A stretch of 64,000 nt of DNA from Spirochaetota bacterium (GTDB taxonomy: Bacteria; Spirochaetota; UBA4802; JAGODF01), in the NCBI GenBank assembly GCA_029974015.1, contig JARKUF010000002.1, forward strand, positions 1 through 64,000, read 5' to 3'. Below are positions 32,402-42,035 of this stretch, one piece after another. Position numbers and translations under genes: made by a program. Under the pieces are notes generated by a model, which saw nothing but the letters and a program-made list of their open reading frames with translations, did not search any database and had not been told where the DNA came from. Each line of letters starts with the position of its first letter. Position 1 is the first letter of the stretch.

Positions 32402-33461
32402 AGTTTTTATGAGCGGAAACCACGCCTTCGCAGAGGCGGCAATCCGGGCGGGCTGTAAATGCTACTTCGGATATCCCATCACTCCGCAAAACGAACTCGG
32501 TGAGTACATGGCGGAGCACCTTCCCGCTGCCGGAGGGGTCTTCGTCCAGTCCGAGAGCGAGACTGCGGCGATCAACATGCTCATCGGCGCCTCGGCGACG
32601 GGGGCGCGGGCGATGACATCTTCATCGAGCCCGGGGATAAGCCTCAAACAGGAGGGAATATCCTTCCTCGCAGGTTTCGAACTGCCAGGGGTGATTATCA
32701 ATGTGATGAGGGGAGGGCCGGGCCTGGGAAATATCGCGCCGGCCCAGGGGGACTATTTTCAGGCCACACGGGGCGGAGGGCACGGCGATTATCGCACTCC
32801 GGTTTTCGCCCCGGCCACTGTGCAGGAAATAGTGGACCTCACCCATAACGCCTTCGATGTTGCGGACAACTATCGCACACCGGTGATGATACTTGGCGAC
32901 GGGATGATGGGGCAGATGAAAGAGCCGGTGGTCCTCCCGGAGAAAGTGAAGGCCCAGAAAGAAAAGGAATGGGCGCTCAAGGGCAGGGGAAACGGCCCAA
33001 GCCGTTATATGGCATCCCTAATCCTCGACACCCTTGAGATGGAAAAGCACAACTGGAAGCTTGTGCGCAAGTACAAGGAAATCGAAAAGAATGAAACCAG
33101 ATATGAGGAGTACTGCATGGACGACGCTGAAATTGCGGCCGTCGCCTACGGTACTACGGCGAGGATTGCGAAGGGCGCAATAAAAAGGCTGCGGAAGGAC
33201 GGCATACGTGCGGGCCTCATCCGCCCCATCACCCTCTGGCCTTTTCCAACTGCAATTATAAGGGAGACGGCAAAACGGGTGAAAAAGATGGTGGTCTTCG
33301 AGATGAGTACGGGGCAGATGGTTGAGGATGTAAACCTGGCGGTCCTTGGAGAAATTCCGGTCCAATTCCACGGCAGGCCCGGCGGTGTGGTGCCCACCCC
33401 GGTGGAGTTTTCCAGGATCATATACCGGGAATATGAAATGATAAAGAAGAAATCGTCATGA
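32394..33461 (+). CDS. 2-oxoacid:ferredoxin oxidoreductase alpha subunit (VorB/KorA-like)
   Basis: A 355-residue subunit with the N-terminal pyrimidine-binding domain ([31 protein letters not shown]) and a transketolase C-terminal-like domain ([18 protein letters not shown]). The complex oxidatively decarboxylates a 2-oxoacid with CoA, giving acyl-CoA and reduced ferredoxin. The arrangement with a separate small ferredoxin is typical of 2-oxoisovalerate or 2-oxoglutarate enzymes; which substrate is used here cannot be settled by eye. Overlaps the next gene by four bases. Confidence 0.88.
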   Translation: MNKVFMSGNHAFAEAAIRAGCKCYFGYPITPQNELGEYMAEHLPAAGGVFVQSESETAAINMLIGASATGARAMTSSSSPGISLKQEGISFLAGFELPGVIINVMRGGPGLGNIAPAQGDYFQATRGGGHGDYRTPVFAPATVQEIVDLTHNAFDVADNYRTPVMILGDGMMGQMKEPVVLPEKVKAQKEKEWALKGRGNGPSRYMASLILDTLEMEKHNWKLVRKYKEIEKNETRYEEYCMDDAEIAAVAYGTTARIAKGAIKRLRKDGIRAGLIRPITLWPFPTAIIRETAKRVKKMVVFEMSTGQMVEDVNLAVLGEIPVQFHGRPGGVVPTPVEFSRIIYREYEMIKKKSS

Positions 33462-34207
33462 AGTTAAAAAACAAGTGGCCGAAGTATTATAAAAAAGACG
33501 TGGTGACGCATTATTGCCCGGGATGCGGGCATGGGATTGTACACAGGCTGGTCGCCGAGCTTATGGAGGAGCTCGACGTGGGGAAAAGGGCCATTTGTGT
33601 GAATCCCGCCGGATGCGCAGTCCTGGCGTATAAGTATTTCGATATCGACATGCTTGAATCCGCCCATGGCCGGGGGACTGCCATGGCCACGGGCATAAAA
33701 CGCGCACGCCCGGACCTTTTCGTCTTCACCTATCAGGGAGATGGTGACCTCTCGGCCATCGGGACCGCGGAAACCATACACTCGGCGAACCGCGGCGAAC
33801 ATATATCGGTCATTTTTATAAATAACGCGGTCTACGGCATGACCGGAGGCCAGATGGCGCCAACCACCCTTCTGGGGATGAAGACCACAACGACCCCGTC
33901 GGGGAGAAACCCGGGATACGACGGTTATCCGCTCCATATTACCGACGTTGTTGCGACATTCCCCGGCGTGATCTACGCCGAGCGCGTTGCGGTGGACGGG
34001 CCGGCGGGCATTCAGAAAACGAAAAGGGCCATTCGCAACGCATTCCAGACCCAGATTGACGGGCTGGGGTATTCGATCGTCGAGGTGCTCTCCGCCTGCC
34101 CGACAAACTGGAAGATGACCCCCGCCCAGTCTTTCAAGTGGATAACCGAGGTGATGACCACGGAATTTCCACTGGGGGTCCTCGCCGACAGGAGAAAAAA
34201 GGGGTAG
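33458..34207 (+). CDS. 2-oxoacid:ferredoxin oxidoreductase beta subunit
   Basis: The 249-residue thiamine-diphosphate-binding subunit. [11 protein letters not shown] near the N-terminus, [19 protein letters not shown] with the metal/TPP-binding GDG, and [15 protein letters not shown] are classic. It works with the alpha, gamma and delta subunits encoded around it. The gamma-subunit gene follows three bases after its stop. Confidence 0.92.
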   Translation: MKLKNKWPKYYKKDVVTHYCPGCGHGIVHRLVAELMEELDVGKRAICVNPAGCAVLAYKYFDIDMLESAHGRGTAMATGIKRARPDLFVFTYQGDGDLSAIGTAETIHSANRGEHISVIFINNAVYGMTGGQMAPTTLLGMKTTTTPSGRNPGYDGYPLHITDVVATFPGVIYAERVAVDGPAGIQKTKRAIRNAFQTQIDGLGYSIVEVLSACPTNWKMTPAQSFKWITEVMTTEFPLGVLADRRKKG

Positions 34208-34210
34208 GAT

Positions 34211-34759
34211 ATGTTGGTAAAGATATTGTTCGCCGGTTCCGGCGGCCAGGGCGTCCTTACCACGGGAAATGTCCTCGGCAATGCCGCAATGATTGAAGGC
34301 TTTGAAGTGGTCTTTCTTCCTTCCTACGGCGCGGCCGTGCGGGGGGGGACGGCAAACTGCACTGTTAGCATCTCGGACGAGGAGATCGCCTCGCCGGTGG
34401 CCTCGTCGCCGGAATTGGTGGTCGCCATGAACCGCCCCTCGGCCCATGCCTTCATCAACAGGCTGGAGCCGGGAGGACAGTTGCTCTACAATTCCAACCT
34501 CGTGGACTCAGTCCCCTACAGGGGCGATGTTGACCTCTTCCCGGTCCCCGTGAACGACATCGCCAGAGAGCTGGGAAGCGAGCGCTCGGCCAATATCGTC
34601 ATCCTCGGTTCCTTCGTGAAACTTACGGGTGTGGTGAAGCCCGAATCGATTTATAAAAGCATGGAACTCATGTTCGCCCAGAAGAAGAAACTATTGGAGC
34701 TTTCCATGAAAGCCTTCAAGGAGGGCTACGAAAGGTTCCGGCGCGACAATGGCAAATAA
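34211..34759 (+). CDS. 2-oxoacid:ferredoxin oxidoreductase gamma subunit
   Basis: A 182-residue subunit with the family start FAGSGGQGVLTTGNVLG and PSYGAAVRGGTANC, a loop that contributes to CoA binding. It completes the four-subunit enzyme. The next gene encodes an ACT-domain protein and starts 18 bases later with a strong GGAGG, so it is probably in the same transcript. Confidence 0.92.
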   Translation: MLVKILFAGSGGQGVLTTGNVLGNAAMIEGFEVVFLPSYGAAVRGGTANCTVSISDEEIASPVASSPELVVAMNRPSAHAFINRLEPGGQLLYNSNLVDSVPYRGDVDLFPVPVNDIARELGSERSANIVILGSFVKLTGVVKPESIYKSMELMFAQKKKLLELSMKAFKEGYERFRRDNGK

Positions 34760-34777
34760 TCACTTTGGAGGAACACC

Positions 34778-35206
34778 ATGACTATTACCCAGGTGAGCGT
34801 GGCGATACCGAATTCCCCGGGAAAGCTGAATGAAATCTGCGAAATACTCGAAAAAGAAGAGATCAATATAAAGGCCATCATGGCCTCCTCTGTCCTTTCT
34901 CCCGTCCAGGTCCATCTAATCGTGAGCGATCCCGATAAGGCGGCCAATGTTCTCCGGGCCCACAGGTTCGATGTCGCCACGAAGGAGGTGATAGCCGTGG
35001 CGACTCCGGACCATCCCGGCGGGCTTAACGCGGTGCTTCGCCCCCTCCGCGAGGGGGGGGTGAACGTGGAGACCCTCTATCCTTTCATCAATCTCAGAGG
35101 GGATGAGGCAATCATGATCCTGGAAGTGGACAGGGTAGGAGAGGCCAAGGAAGTACTAAAGAAGCATTGGGTGAAAACCTACGGTTCGGAGATATATAAG
35201 TCTTAG
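34778..35206 (+). CDS. Tandem ACT-domain protein
   Basis: A 142-residue protein made of two ACT domains, each opening with a strand and the proline-glycine turn (VAIPNSPGKLNEICEIL; ATPDHPGGLNAVLRPL). ACT domains bind small ligands, commonly amino acids, and regulate enzymes. The position after the 2-oxoacid oxidoreductase operon suggests allosteric or regulatory coupling to amino-acid-derived 2-oxoacid oxidation; that link is inference. Confidence 0.8.
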   Translation: MTITQVSVAIPNSPGKLNEICEILEKEEINIKAIMASSVLSPVQVHLIVSDPDKAANVLRAHRFDVATKEVIAVATPDHPGGLNAVLRPLREGGVNVETLYPFINLRGDEAIMILEVDRVGEAKEVLKKHWVKTYGSEIYKS

Positions 35207-35333
35207 AAAATAGCTTTTATCGGGGCCTCTTTCGACTATAGCTTATTGAAAACAACTGTGTCGATGCCAACCGGCGGGGCAGGAGGCATGCGGCCCCCTT
35301 CTGCGCACTCGCTCAAGCGCCGCGAGGGAGTAT

Positions 35334-37409
35334 TCACACCTTCGCGGCCTTCTTCTCGTTAATTTTCTTTACGACCTTCTCCTGCAGTTCGGAGCCAAGA
35401 GGCACGTAGCGGGAAAATTCCATGGAATAGTTGGCCCTGCCGCTGGAGATATTCCGGAGATGGTTCGCGTAACCAAACATTTCCGAGAGCGGAACGAAGC
35501 TGTTGATTTTCTGGGAGCCCTTGCGGTATCGCCGCATCGACTCCACGCGCCCCCTCCGGCGGTTAAGGTCGCCAACCACGTCGCCAATATGATCGTCCGG
35601 GGTGTTTACCTCAACTTCCATGAGTGGTTCCAGGAGGATGGGGGTCGCCTTTTTGAAGGCTTCCTTAAAGCACATTGAAGCGCAGGTGCGGAAGGCCATT
35701 TCCGAGGAGTCCACCTCGTGGTAGCTTCCGTCTAGGAGCACGACCTTAATATCTACAACGGGGAACCCTGCGAGAATGCCCTCGTCCATGGTGTGTACTA
35801 TGCCCTTCTGTATGGCCGGTATGTACTCTGAGGGAATGGCGCCTCCCTTGATGTTGTCAAAAAATTCGAATCCTCCACCGGGATTCGGTTCAATGCGGAT
35901 TTCGCAGTGGGCGTATTGGCCCCGGCCGCCGGTTTGCTTGGCGAACTTCGTGTTGGATGTACCCTCTGCCGTGATGGTTTCACGATAGGCCACCGAAGGC
36001 TCGCCGACCTCGGCTTCCACCGCAAACTCATGTTTCAATCGGTCGACTATGATCTCCAGGTGCAGTTCTCCCATGCCGGAGATGATGGTTTCGGATGTCT
36101 CTTTGTCGACGCGGACTTTGAATGACGGGTCTTCCATGGAGAGTTTGCGGATGGCGTTGCCTAATTTCTCTTCCTCCTTTTTAGATGGCGCCTGGACTTT
36201 CAGGTCCACCACTGCGGGGGGAATGAAGATCGATTCCAGGAGAATGGAGTTTTTCTCGTCGCTTAGGGTGTCCCCCGTCGAGGTGTATTTCATGCCGATG
36301 AGGGCGACGATATCGCCGGGGCCCGCTTCAGATATCTCCTCCCTTTCCTTCGCGCGTATTCTTAAAATCCGGCCGATGCGCTCAGTTTCATTCTTCGTCA
36401 CGTTGGACACCATCATGCCGCTTTTCAGGATGCCCGAGTATATGCGGATGAATGTCTGCTGCCCTACGTAGGGATCATGAATGAGCTTGAAGGCCAGGGC
36501 GCAGAAGGGGTCGCTTGCCTTCGGGTGCCGGGTATGGGTCTTCTCGGCATTGTCGGGATCGGTTCCGACAATGGCACCCTTGTCGATGGGGGAGGGAAGA
36601 TAGTCGATGATGGAATCGAGGAGCACCTGGATCCCCTTGTTCTTGTAGGCGGAGCCGCAAAACACAGGGGTTACGAGCATCTTGATTGTCGCTTCGCGGG
36701 CGGCTTTTTTGAGCAGGTCCGCCGGCACGTCTTTTTCCGCGAGATACATTTCCATTATTTCGTCGTTGAAGTCGGCGAGTTTTTCAACAACTTTTGTCCG
36801 CGCTTCCTCGCACTGTACGCGGTACTCTTCAGGCACGTCGACCACTGAGCGTTCAAATCCATTAAAGATGATTGCCCGGCGATTGATGACGTCGATGCTC
36901 CCTTTGAATTCCTCCTCTGCGCCTATGGGAATATGGAAAGGGACCGGGTTGGCGTCAAGGTTCTTGTCAAGTTGGTTCACGCACTCGTTGTAATTCGCAC
37001 CGATACGGTCCATTTTGTTGATGAAAGCGAGACGAGGCACCTTGTAGCGGTCCGCCTGGTTCCATACAGTTTCGCTCTGCGGCTCCACTCCTGAGACGGC
37101 GCAGAAGAGGGCTATCATGCCGTCTATGACGCGCAGGGAGCGTTCCACTTCCACGGTAAAATCAACGTGGCCCGGTGTGTCGATTATATTGATGTTGTGG
37201 CCGTTCCAGTTTGACGATATGGCGGCGGAAGCGATGGTGATGCCGCGCTCCTGCTCCTGTTTCATGAAGTCCATGGTGGCCTGCCCGTCATGGGTCTCTC
37301 CCATCCTCCTGGTGGTGCCGGTGAAAAAAAGAATTCGTTCCGTCACAGTCGTTTTTCCTGCGTCGATGTGAGCTGCGATGCCGATGTTACGAAGCTTCCT
37401 TAAAGGCAT
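35334..37409 (-). CDS. fusA: Elongation factor G
   Basis: The translocase GTPase of protein synthesis, 691 residues. G1 AHIDAGKTT, switch I RGITIASAA, G3 DTPGHVDF and G4 NKMDR are canonical, and domains II-V follow with GMGELHLEI and the domain IV segment GRGQYAHCE. It stands alone, away from ribosomal protein genes, upstream of a repeat-rich gap. A second, divergent EF-G-like gene lies at 47347. Confidence 0.96.
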   Translation of the reverse strand: MPLRKLRNIGIAAHIDAGKTTVTERILFFTGTTRRMGETHDGQATMDFMKQEQERGITIASAAISSNWNGHNINIIDTPGHVDFTVEVERSLRVIDGMIALFCAVSGVEPQSETVWNQADRYKVPRLAFINKMDRIGANYNECVNQLDKNLDANPVPFHIPIGAEEEFKGSIDVINRRAIIFNGFERSVVDVPEEYRVQCEEARTKVVEKLADFNDEIMEMYLAEKDVPADLLKKAAREATIKMLVTPVFCGSAYKNKGIQVLLDSIIDYLPSPIDKGAIVGTDPDNAEKTHTRHPKASDPFCALAFKLIHDPYVGQQTFIRIYSGILKSGMMVSNVTKNETERIGRILRIRAKEREEISEAGPGDIVALIGMKYTSTGDTLSDEKNSILLESIFIPPAVVDLKVQAPSKKEEEKLGNAIRKLSMEDPSFKVRVDKETSETIISGMGELHLEIIVDRLKHEFAVEAEVGEPSVAYRETITAEGTSNTKFAKQTGGRGQYAHCEIRIEPNPGGGFEFFDNIKGGAIPSEYIPAIQKGIVHTMDEGILAGFPVVDIKVVLLDGSYHEVDSSEMAFRTCASMCFKEAFKKATPILLEPLMEVEVNTPDDHIGDVVGDLNRRRGRVESMRRYRKGSQKINSFVPLSEMFGYANHLRNISSGRANYSMEFSRYVPLGSELQEKVVKKINEKKAAKV

Positions 37410-37594
37410 TGTTTTCTCCTTTCAATGGTACTGCAAAGCGGTACTGCCTGTTACACGCGCCGGAAAAACGGGGTGGTTAAAATTCGCGGTGATTGCGTGC
37501 GACATGGTATCATCCGCAGACAGCGGATAAGTGGGCATGAGAATTTATACCTGAAAATTTGTCAATAAGAATATCTTGTGGGGACCTTTAAAAA

Positions 37595-37785
37595 ATTACA
37601 GGGCGGTCACAAAAACTCAAGTGGGGCCTCAAAAAAATAATTTTTTTGAGGCCCCATGAATTGTAACTACTGACATTTTCAGGACTCAGGTTTACCCGCC
37701 CGCCGAAGGCGGGCGGGTAAACCCGGTTTTTGTGACTGCCCTCAAGTGGGACCTCAAAAATTTGATTTTTAGAGGTTTCCTTGAT
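37595..37785. repeat. Nested composite repeat with outer inverted arms, copy H
   Basis: Outer arms GGGCGGTCACAAAAAC (37601-37616) and GTTTTTGTGACTGCCC (37726-37741) pair with one mismatch. They enclose two hairpins: TGGGGCCTCAAAAAAAT with ATTTTTTTGAGGCCCCA (type 2), and GGTTTACCCGCCCGCC-GAA-GGCGGGCGGGTAAACC (type 1). Between these lies the conserved linker AATTGTAACTACTGACA in inverse orientation. After the right arm CTCAAGTGGGACCTCAAAAA repeats the type 2 sequence. The 446-base gap between fusA and the TPR gene holds only such sequence. Confidence 0.8.
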
Positions 37786-37855
37786 TTTAAAAGGCGCCCT
37801 CAAAATTTATAATTGCTGACATACTCGGGAATTACGATTTCCCGTCGGCCTTTTC

Positions 37856-38350
37856 TTATTTTGAGCTCCGGCCTCCCGTAAGGTCCATTATCTCAAGTTG
37901 AGTCCTGGCCATAGCGGCCTGTCGTGAGTCTGGATGGTCCTCGATGATGGCATTGAAAATGCCCCTGGCTTTTCTTCCGTTCCCCATCTTGTCGTGGCAT
38001 ATCCCTGCGTTGAGGTAGCCCTGAATCCCCTCATCGGAGCCGCTAAACTCCTCGTAGAGCCCGGTGTAGGCCCTGGCGGCTTTCCTGTAATCGAAGCGGC
38101 GATAATGGATGTCGGCAATGGCCATATATGCTTCTTTTCTATGAATGCCGTCGATATGTATTTCCAGATATTCGTTCATCCTCTCCAGGGCCCTGTCATA
38201 GAGGCGCATCTCGAAAAAATACCGGGCGTTATCGTATGTTAGATCATCGGCCATCCTTCCCAGGTCCGGCTCTTCTGCCGGCTCCTGGGCGAAAAGTGAC
38301 ATTCCCATCATCAGGATGAACGGCAAAAGGCAAGTTATTCTTGTGCGCAT
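37856..38350 (-). CDS. Exported TPR-repeat protein
   Basis: A 164-residue protein with a signal peptide (CLLPFILMMGMSLFAQ) and at least three tetratricopeptide-like helix pairs (DNARYFFEMRLYDRALERM, KEAYMAIADIHYRRFDYRKAA, LNAGICHDKMGNGRKARGI). Such periplasmic proteins (CpoB/YbgF-like) act as scaffolds in envelope processes. ATG at 38350 has AGAGG seven bases upstream; the track start nine codons upstream has no site. The sequence around this ribosome site resembles the dispersed repeat edge. Confidence 0.75.
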   Translation of the reverse strand: MRTRITCLLPFILMMGMSLFAQEPAEEPDLGRMADDLTYDNARYFFEMRLYDRALERMNEYLEIHIDGIHRKEAYMAIADIHYRRFDYRKAARAYTGLYEEFSGSDEGIQGYLNAGICHDKMGNGRKARGIFNAIIEDHPDSRQAAMARTQLEIMDLTGGRSSK

Positions 38351-38584
38351 GAGGTTACCTCTAACATTATGTCGCATTTACGGTACTACTGTTTTTATCG
38401 GCTTTTTGATGAATTTGGATGAATGATTAATCAATTGACCCGGGGAAAAGTTGTGAAAATTAATTGTTTTTTTGACGCGGCAAGCAATCCTTAATATTGG
38501 GTATATTTTGGATTTTTATCCAGGGCTGGCGGGATGAGTTTATTGCCAGGAGAGTTGACACTTTTTGAAAGGAGAGAAAGGCCA

Positions 38585-41086
38585 ATGAATGATGAAGTGT
38601 ACAAGGGGCTTTTCGAGTCGTCACCGGCGGGGCTGCTCCTCTGCGGGGCCGATGGCGGGATTTATTTGTCGAATGCCGCGGCCGCGTCGAAGCTCCTGGC
38701 CCACAGAGGCATCCCGCCGGGAGCTTCATTGCTGGATTATATCGCCCCAGAAGACAGGGAATCCGTGCAAACATTGCTTGCCGATACGGCGGAAGGTGCA
38801 TGCGCCGACGTGACCTGCCTTGCGGCCCTGGAAAACGCCGCGCCGGGCAAAAGAACATTGCAAATCACGGCAAAATCCATGGGGTCGGGTGGTAAGGGGA
38901 ACGTGGCGCCCCGGATCATTTTGGCCCTCAATGATATGTCAAAGGATTACCGGGAGTATCGAAGCCTCAGAATTTCCGAGGAAAAGTACAGGGCGATGAT
39001 GAATTTCTGCGGTGACGCCATCCTCGTTTTCGACTTCGGCGGATTCCTGCTCGAAGCGAACATCAAGGCGTTGTCGCTTTTCGGCTATTCCCATAAGGCT
39101 TTTCTTGGAAAGCACCTGGATGATCTGTATCCTCCTGAACAGTATCCGCAGTACAAAAAAATCTTCGAAGAAATATCGCATAACGGCTCCGCCGGAGTAA
39201 GCGATATCGACATTGTGACCAAAACCGGGGGACGAATCCCCGTGGACCTCACTGGGAGCGTGGTGGAATACAGTGGAAAAAGCTTTATCCAGATGATATT
39301 GCGCGATATCTCCCAAAAAAAGAAGGCGGAAAAGGAGCTCAGGGAAAGCGAGGAGAGGTATAGGAAGCTTGTGGAGTTGGCTCCGGACTCTATCTGTGTT
39401 CACATAGGCGGTAAAATCGTCTTTATGAATGAAACTGGTCTTCGGATGGCCGGTTTTAGCAGTCTTGAAGAAGCGGTGGGATATGACGCCCTGGAACTGG
39501 TGTACAGCGAAGACCGGAAGCTCGTAATGGAACGTATTCAAATGCTGCAGGCGGGCACTGAAAAACTTGAACCCATTCGCGAGCGTCTGATAAACGTGAA
39601 TGGTGAATTGTATTATGCCGAATCCAACTCCGTGACCCTTGATTACAATGGGGAGAAGGCCATGCTGGTCTACACCAGAGACATATCCCGCCAGGTGCAG
39701 GCGGACCGGGCATTACGCGACAGCGAGGAGACGACCCGGGCCCTCATAAACGCCACGCCGGACTGGATCCTTCTTCTTGACGAATCAGGCACTGTCCTTG
39801 CCGCCAACGGTGGATTTGCGTCCGCCTACGACCTCCCGCTGGAGAAGATTATCGGTGAGTGCGTGTGGACTATTCTGCCTAAGGGAGTGGTAGCATTAAG
39901 GAAAAAAAAGGTGAATGAGGTCTTCACCGAGAAGAAGCCCCTAAAGTTCACCGATGAAGAAAACGGGAAAATTATCGACTCCACTCTCTATCCCATCAGA
40001 AATTCGGAAGGCGACGTAGACCGTGTGGCGGTCTATGCCAGGGACATTACCGAGCATATAAACGCTGAGGCAGACAAAAACCGGCTCCTCACGGAGCTTA
40101 ACCAGATATTCAGCATATCCTCTGTTGGGCTTTGCGTAATCGGCAATGATTGCACCATCTTCAGGACAAACAGCGCATACATGAGGATGCTTGGCCTCGA
40201 AGGAAACATTGAAGGTCGGGGATGCAAAGAAGTAATGGATATTAAGTATTGCGATGCCATGAAATGCATGCTGAAGCATTCCGCCCCTCTTTCCCGCATG
40301 GGAGAATACGAGATCGTTCTTCCCCGGGACGATATGGACCGTAACCTGCTGGTTTCGGAGACGCCTTTTTACGGCCTGAAGGGCGAACGAATCGGCATAC
40401 TCAGGAGCATCACAGATATCACGGCAATTCGCCGCCTTGAAAAGGAGCTCATCAACATCAGCGATCACGAACGCCGGCTTATTGGCCAGGACCTTCATGA
40501 CGGGATAGGACAGGTGCTCACCGGCATAGCTTTCATGCTGGAGAAGCTTGAAAAGAGGATGAAAAAGAACCGATATCCCGAGAGTTCCATTCTTGAGGAG
40601 ATCGGCATGCTGAACAATGATGCAATCGACAAGGTGAAGAGCATAATCAAGGGCCTCAATCCGGTGCTGAACGACCGGTCAAGTCTCGGCCCCGCTCTGA
40701 GGCAGCTTGCCGATGAGACATGCAAGTTCTTCCAGGTAAAAGTGAACATGCACTTCTCATACCCCCTGGAAGAACTGGAAATCGGTGAAGCCACCCAGAT
40801 ATACTATATCATAAGGGAGGCCATTCATAACGCTATAAAACATGGCGGTGCTGGCCGTATTGACGTTGATATTAGCGGAGATATGGAGAATGGTTACTCA
40901 ATATCCATCATCGACGACGAATGGAAGAAATGCGCCATGAAAATTAACGGAAGCGGCATGGGATTGAACATCATGAAATATCGGGCGGAAATGACGGGCT
41001 CCGATTTTTCCTGTGGGCCTTTCGGTGATGGATTTCGAGTTTTTCTAAAAAAACGGGCCAGTGGGAACATAATTTTTCAAAACTAA
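38585..41086 (+). CDS. Multi-PAS sensor histidine kinase of the NarX/DegS type
   Basis: An 833-residue kinase without clear membrane segments. About five PAS domains (roughly 5-115, 125-245, 255-370, 380-495 and 505-625) lead to a HisKA_3 dimerisation domain with the phosphorylated histidine in GQDLHDGIGQVLTG and a C-terminal HATPase region (REAIHNAIKHGGAG, GSGMGLNIM). Kinases of this subtype phosphorylate LuxR/NarL-type regulators, and exactly such a gene follows 116 bases downstream. ATG at 38585 follows AAAGGAGAG. Several PAS domains suggest redox or ligand sensing. Confidence 0.88.
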   Translation: MNDEVYKGLFESSPAGLLLCGADGGIYLSNAAAASKLLAHRGIPPGASLLDYIAPEDRESVQTLLADTAEGACADVTCLAALENAAPGKRTLQITAKSMGSGGKGNVAPRIILALNDMSKDYREYRSLRISEEKYRAMMNFCGDAILVFDFGGFLLEANIKALSLFGYSHKAFLGKHLDDLYPPEQYPQYKKIFEEISHNGSAGVSDIDIVTKTGGRIPVDLTGSVVEYSGKSFIQMILRDISQKKKAEKELRESEERYRKLVELAPDSICVHIGGKIVFMNETGLRMAGFSSLEEAVGYDALELVYSEDRKLVMERIQMLQAGTEKLEPIRERLINVNGELYYAESNSVTLDYNGEKAMLVYTRDISRQVQADRALRDSEETTRALINATPDWILLLDESGTVLAANGGFASAYDLPLEKIIGECVWTILPKGVVALRKKKVNEVFTEKKPLKFTDEENGKIIDSTLYPIRNSEGDVDRVAVYARDITEHINAEADKNRLLTELNQIFSISSVGLCVIGNDCTIFRTNSAYMRMLGLEGNIEGRGCKEVMDIKYCDAMKCMLKHSAPLSRMGEYEIVLPRDDMDRNLLVSETPFYGLKGERIGILRSITDITAIRRLEKELINISDHERRLIGQDLHDGIGQVLTGIAFMLEKLEKRMKKNRYPESSILEEIGMLNNDAIDKVKSIIKGLNPVLNDRSSLGPALRQLADETCKFFQVKVNMHFSYPLEELEIGEATQIYYIIREAIHNAIKHGGAGRIDVDISGDMENGYSISIIDDEWKKCAMKINGSGMGLNIMKYRAEMTGSDFSCGPFGDGFRVFLKKRASGNIIFQN

Positions 41087-41202
41087 CGATTTGCGCTATT
41101 GAATTCTCGGGGTTGTGTCTATATTATGTATCAGTAACGTCAAAAGCTTCCATGAGCTTGCTGACGCACTTTCCCGGGCCGGTTGAAAATGGTGCAAAGG
41201 TG

Positions 41203-41877
41203 ATGGGTGACAAGACGATTAGAGTGGTGATAGTGGACGATCATCCCGTGGTGAGGAAAGGGATTGAAAGTTTCATTGAAGACGAAGGGGATTTTAGCAT
41301 TGTCGGCGAGGCGGCCAATGTGCCGGAAGCCCTCATTGTCCTGGAGGAAGCCCGCCCCGATGTTGCGGTTGTGGATATTTGTCTCGATAATTCCGCCCAG
41401 GGGCTGGAGCTTTTAAAGATCATGCGTGACCTTTTTCCCGGCATACGTGTCCTGATACTCTCCATGTACGATGAGATGATCTATGCGGAAAGGGCCCAGC
41501 TTCTCGGCGCCCGGGGATATCTCCAGAAAAACAAGGGCCCGAAGATGATAGTGGAGGCCATTAAAGAAATCATGAATGGCGGCACTTTCTTTTCTCCAAG
41601 AGAGGTGGGAGAAAAGGGGACCGTCCTGAACAACAGGCCCCTGGACGAGCGCGAAAAGCTCATCATAGCATCGCTGACCAACCGGGAACTCGAGATTTTC
41701 CAGCTTTTCGGGGAGGGTTTCGAAACGAACGATATTGCGAGGCGCCTTTCCCTGAGCAAACATACCGTGGACAGCCACAGAAAAAACATCAAAGAGAAAT
41801 TAAAAATTTCCAAAAACAACGAACTTGTTATGATTGCCGCGCAGTGGGTGATGAACAATTTGAAACAGGTCTTTTAA
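41203..41877 (+). CDS. NarL/LuxR-family response regulator
   Basis: A 224-residue DNA-binding regulator. Receiver domain: VVIVDDHPVVRKG (acidic pocket), VAVVDICLDN (phosphorylated Asp) and YLQKNKG (Lys). The C-terminal LuxR-type helix-turn-helix reads LTNRELEIFQLFGEGFETNDIARRLSLS...VDSHRKNIKEKL. It is almost certainly the partner of the upstream histidine kinase. ATG at 41203 is preceded by AAAGG; the track start 30 codons earlier adds sequence foreign to receivers. Confidence 0.92.
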   Translation: MGDKTIRVVIVDDHPVVRKGIESFIEDEGDFSIVGEAANVPEALIVLEEARPDVAVVDICLDNSAQGLELLKIMRDLFPGIRVLILSMYDEMIYAERAQLLGARGYLQKNKGPKMIVEAIKEIMNGGTFFSPREVGEKGTVLNNRPLDEREKLIIASLTNRELEIFQLFGEGFETNDIARRLSLSKHTVDSHRKNIKEKLKISKNNELVMIAAQWVMNNLKQVF

Positions 41878-41885
41878 CGCCAATT

Positions 41886-42007
41886 AAGGAAACTTCTAAA
41901 AAATTTTGTTTTTCAGCACGCCAAAGGCGGGCGGAAAAATAAAATCCCGGGTTTGCCCGTAGTAACAATTTGTGGAAACTTGAAACATTTAATTTTTGTG
42001 GGTTCCC
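41886..42007. repeat. Dispersed composite repeat, degenerate copy I
   Basis: Same order as the full copy: diverged edge AAACTTCTAAAAAATTTTG, hairpin 1 remnant (CACGCCAAAGGCGGGCGG), linker GTAGTAACAATT, then hairpin 2, TGTGGAAACTTGAAACATTTAA leading to GTGGGTTCCC. Preservation of order despite sequence decay supports one composite element rather than chance neighbours. Confidence 0.7.
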
Positions 42008-42035
42008 ATGAATGAAGCACACCACGGGGGGCTGT

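Noticed and set aside
33464-34447. 327-codon minus-strand ORF
   Set aside because: Antisense shadow of the oxidoreductase beta and gamma subunit genes.
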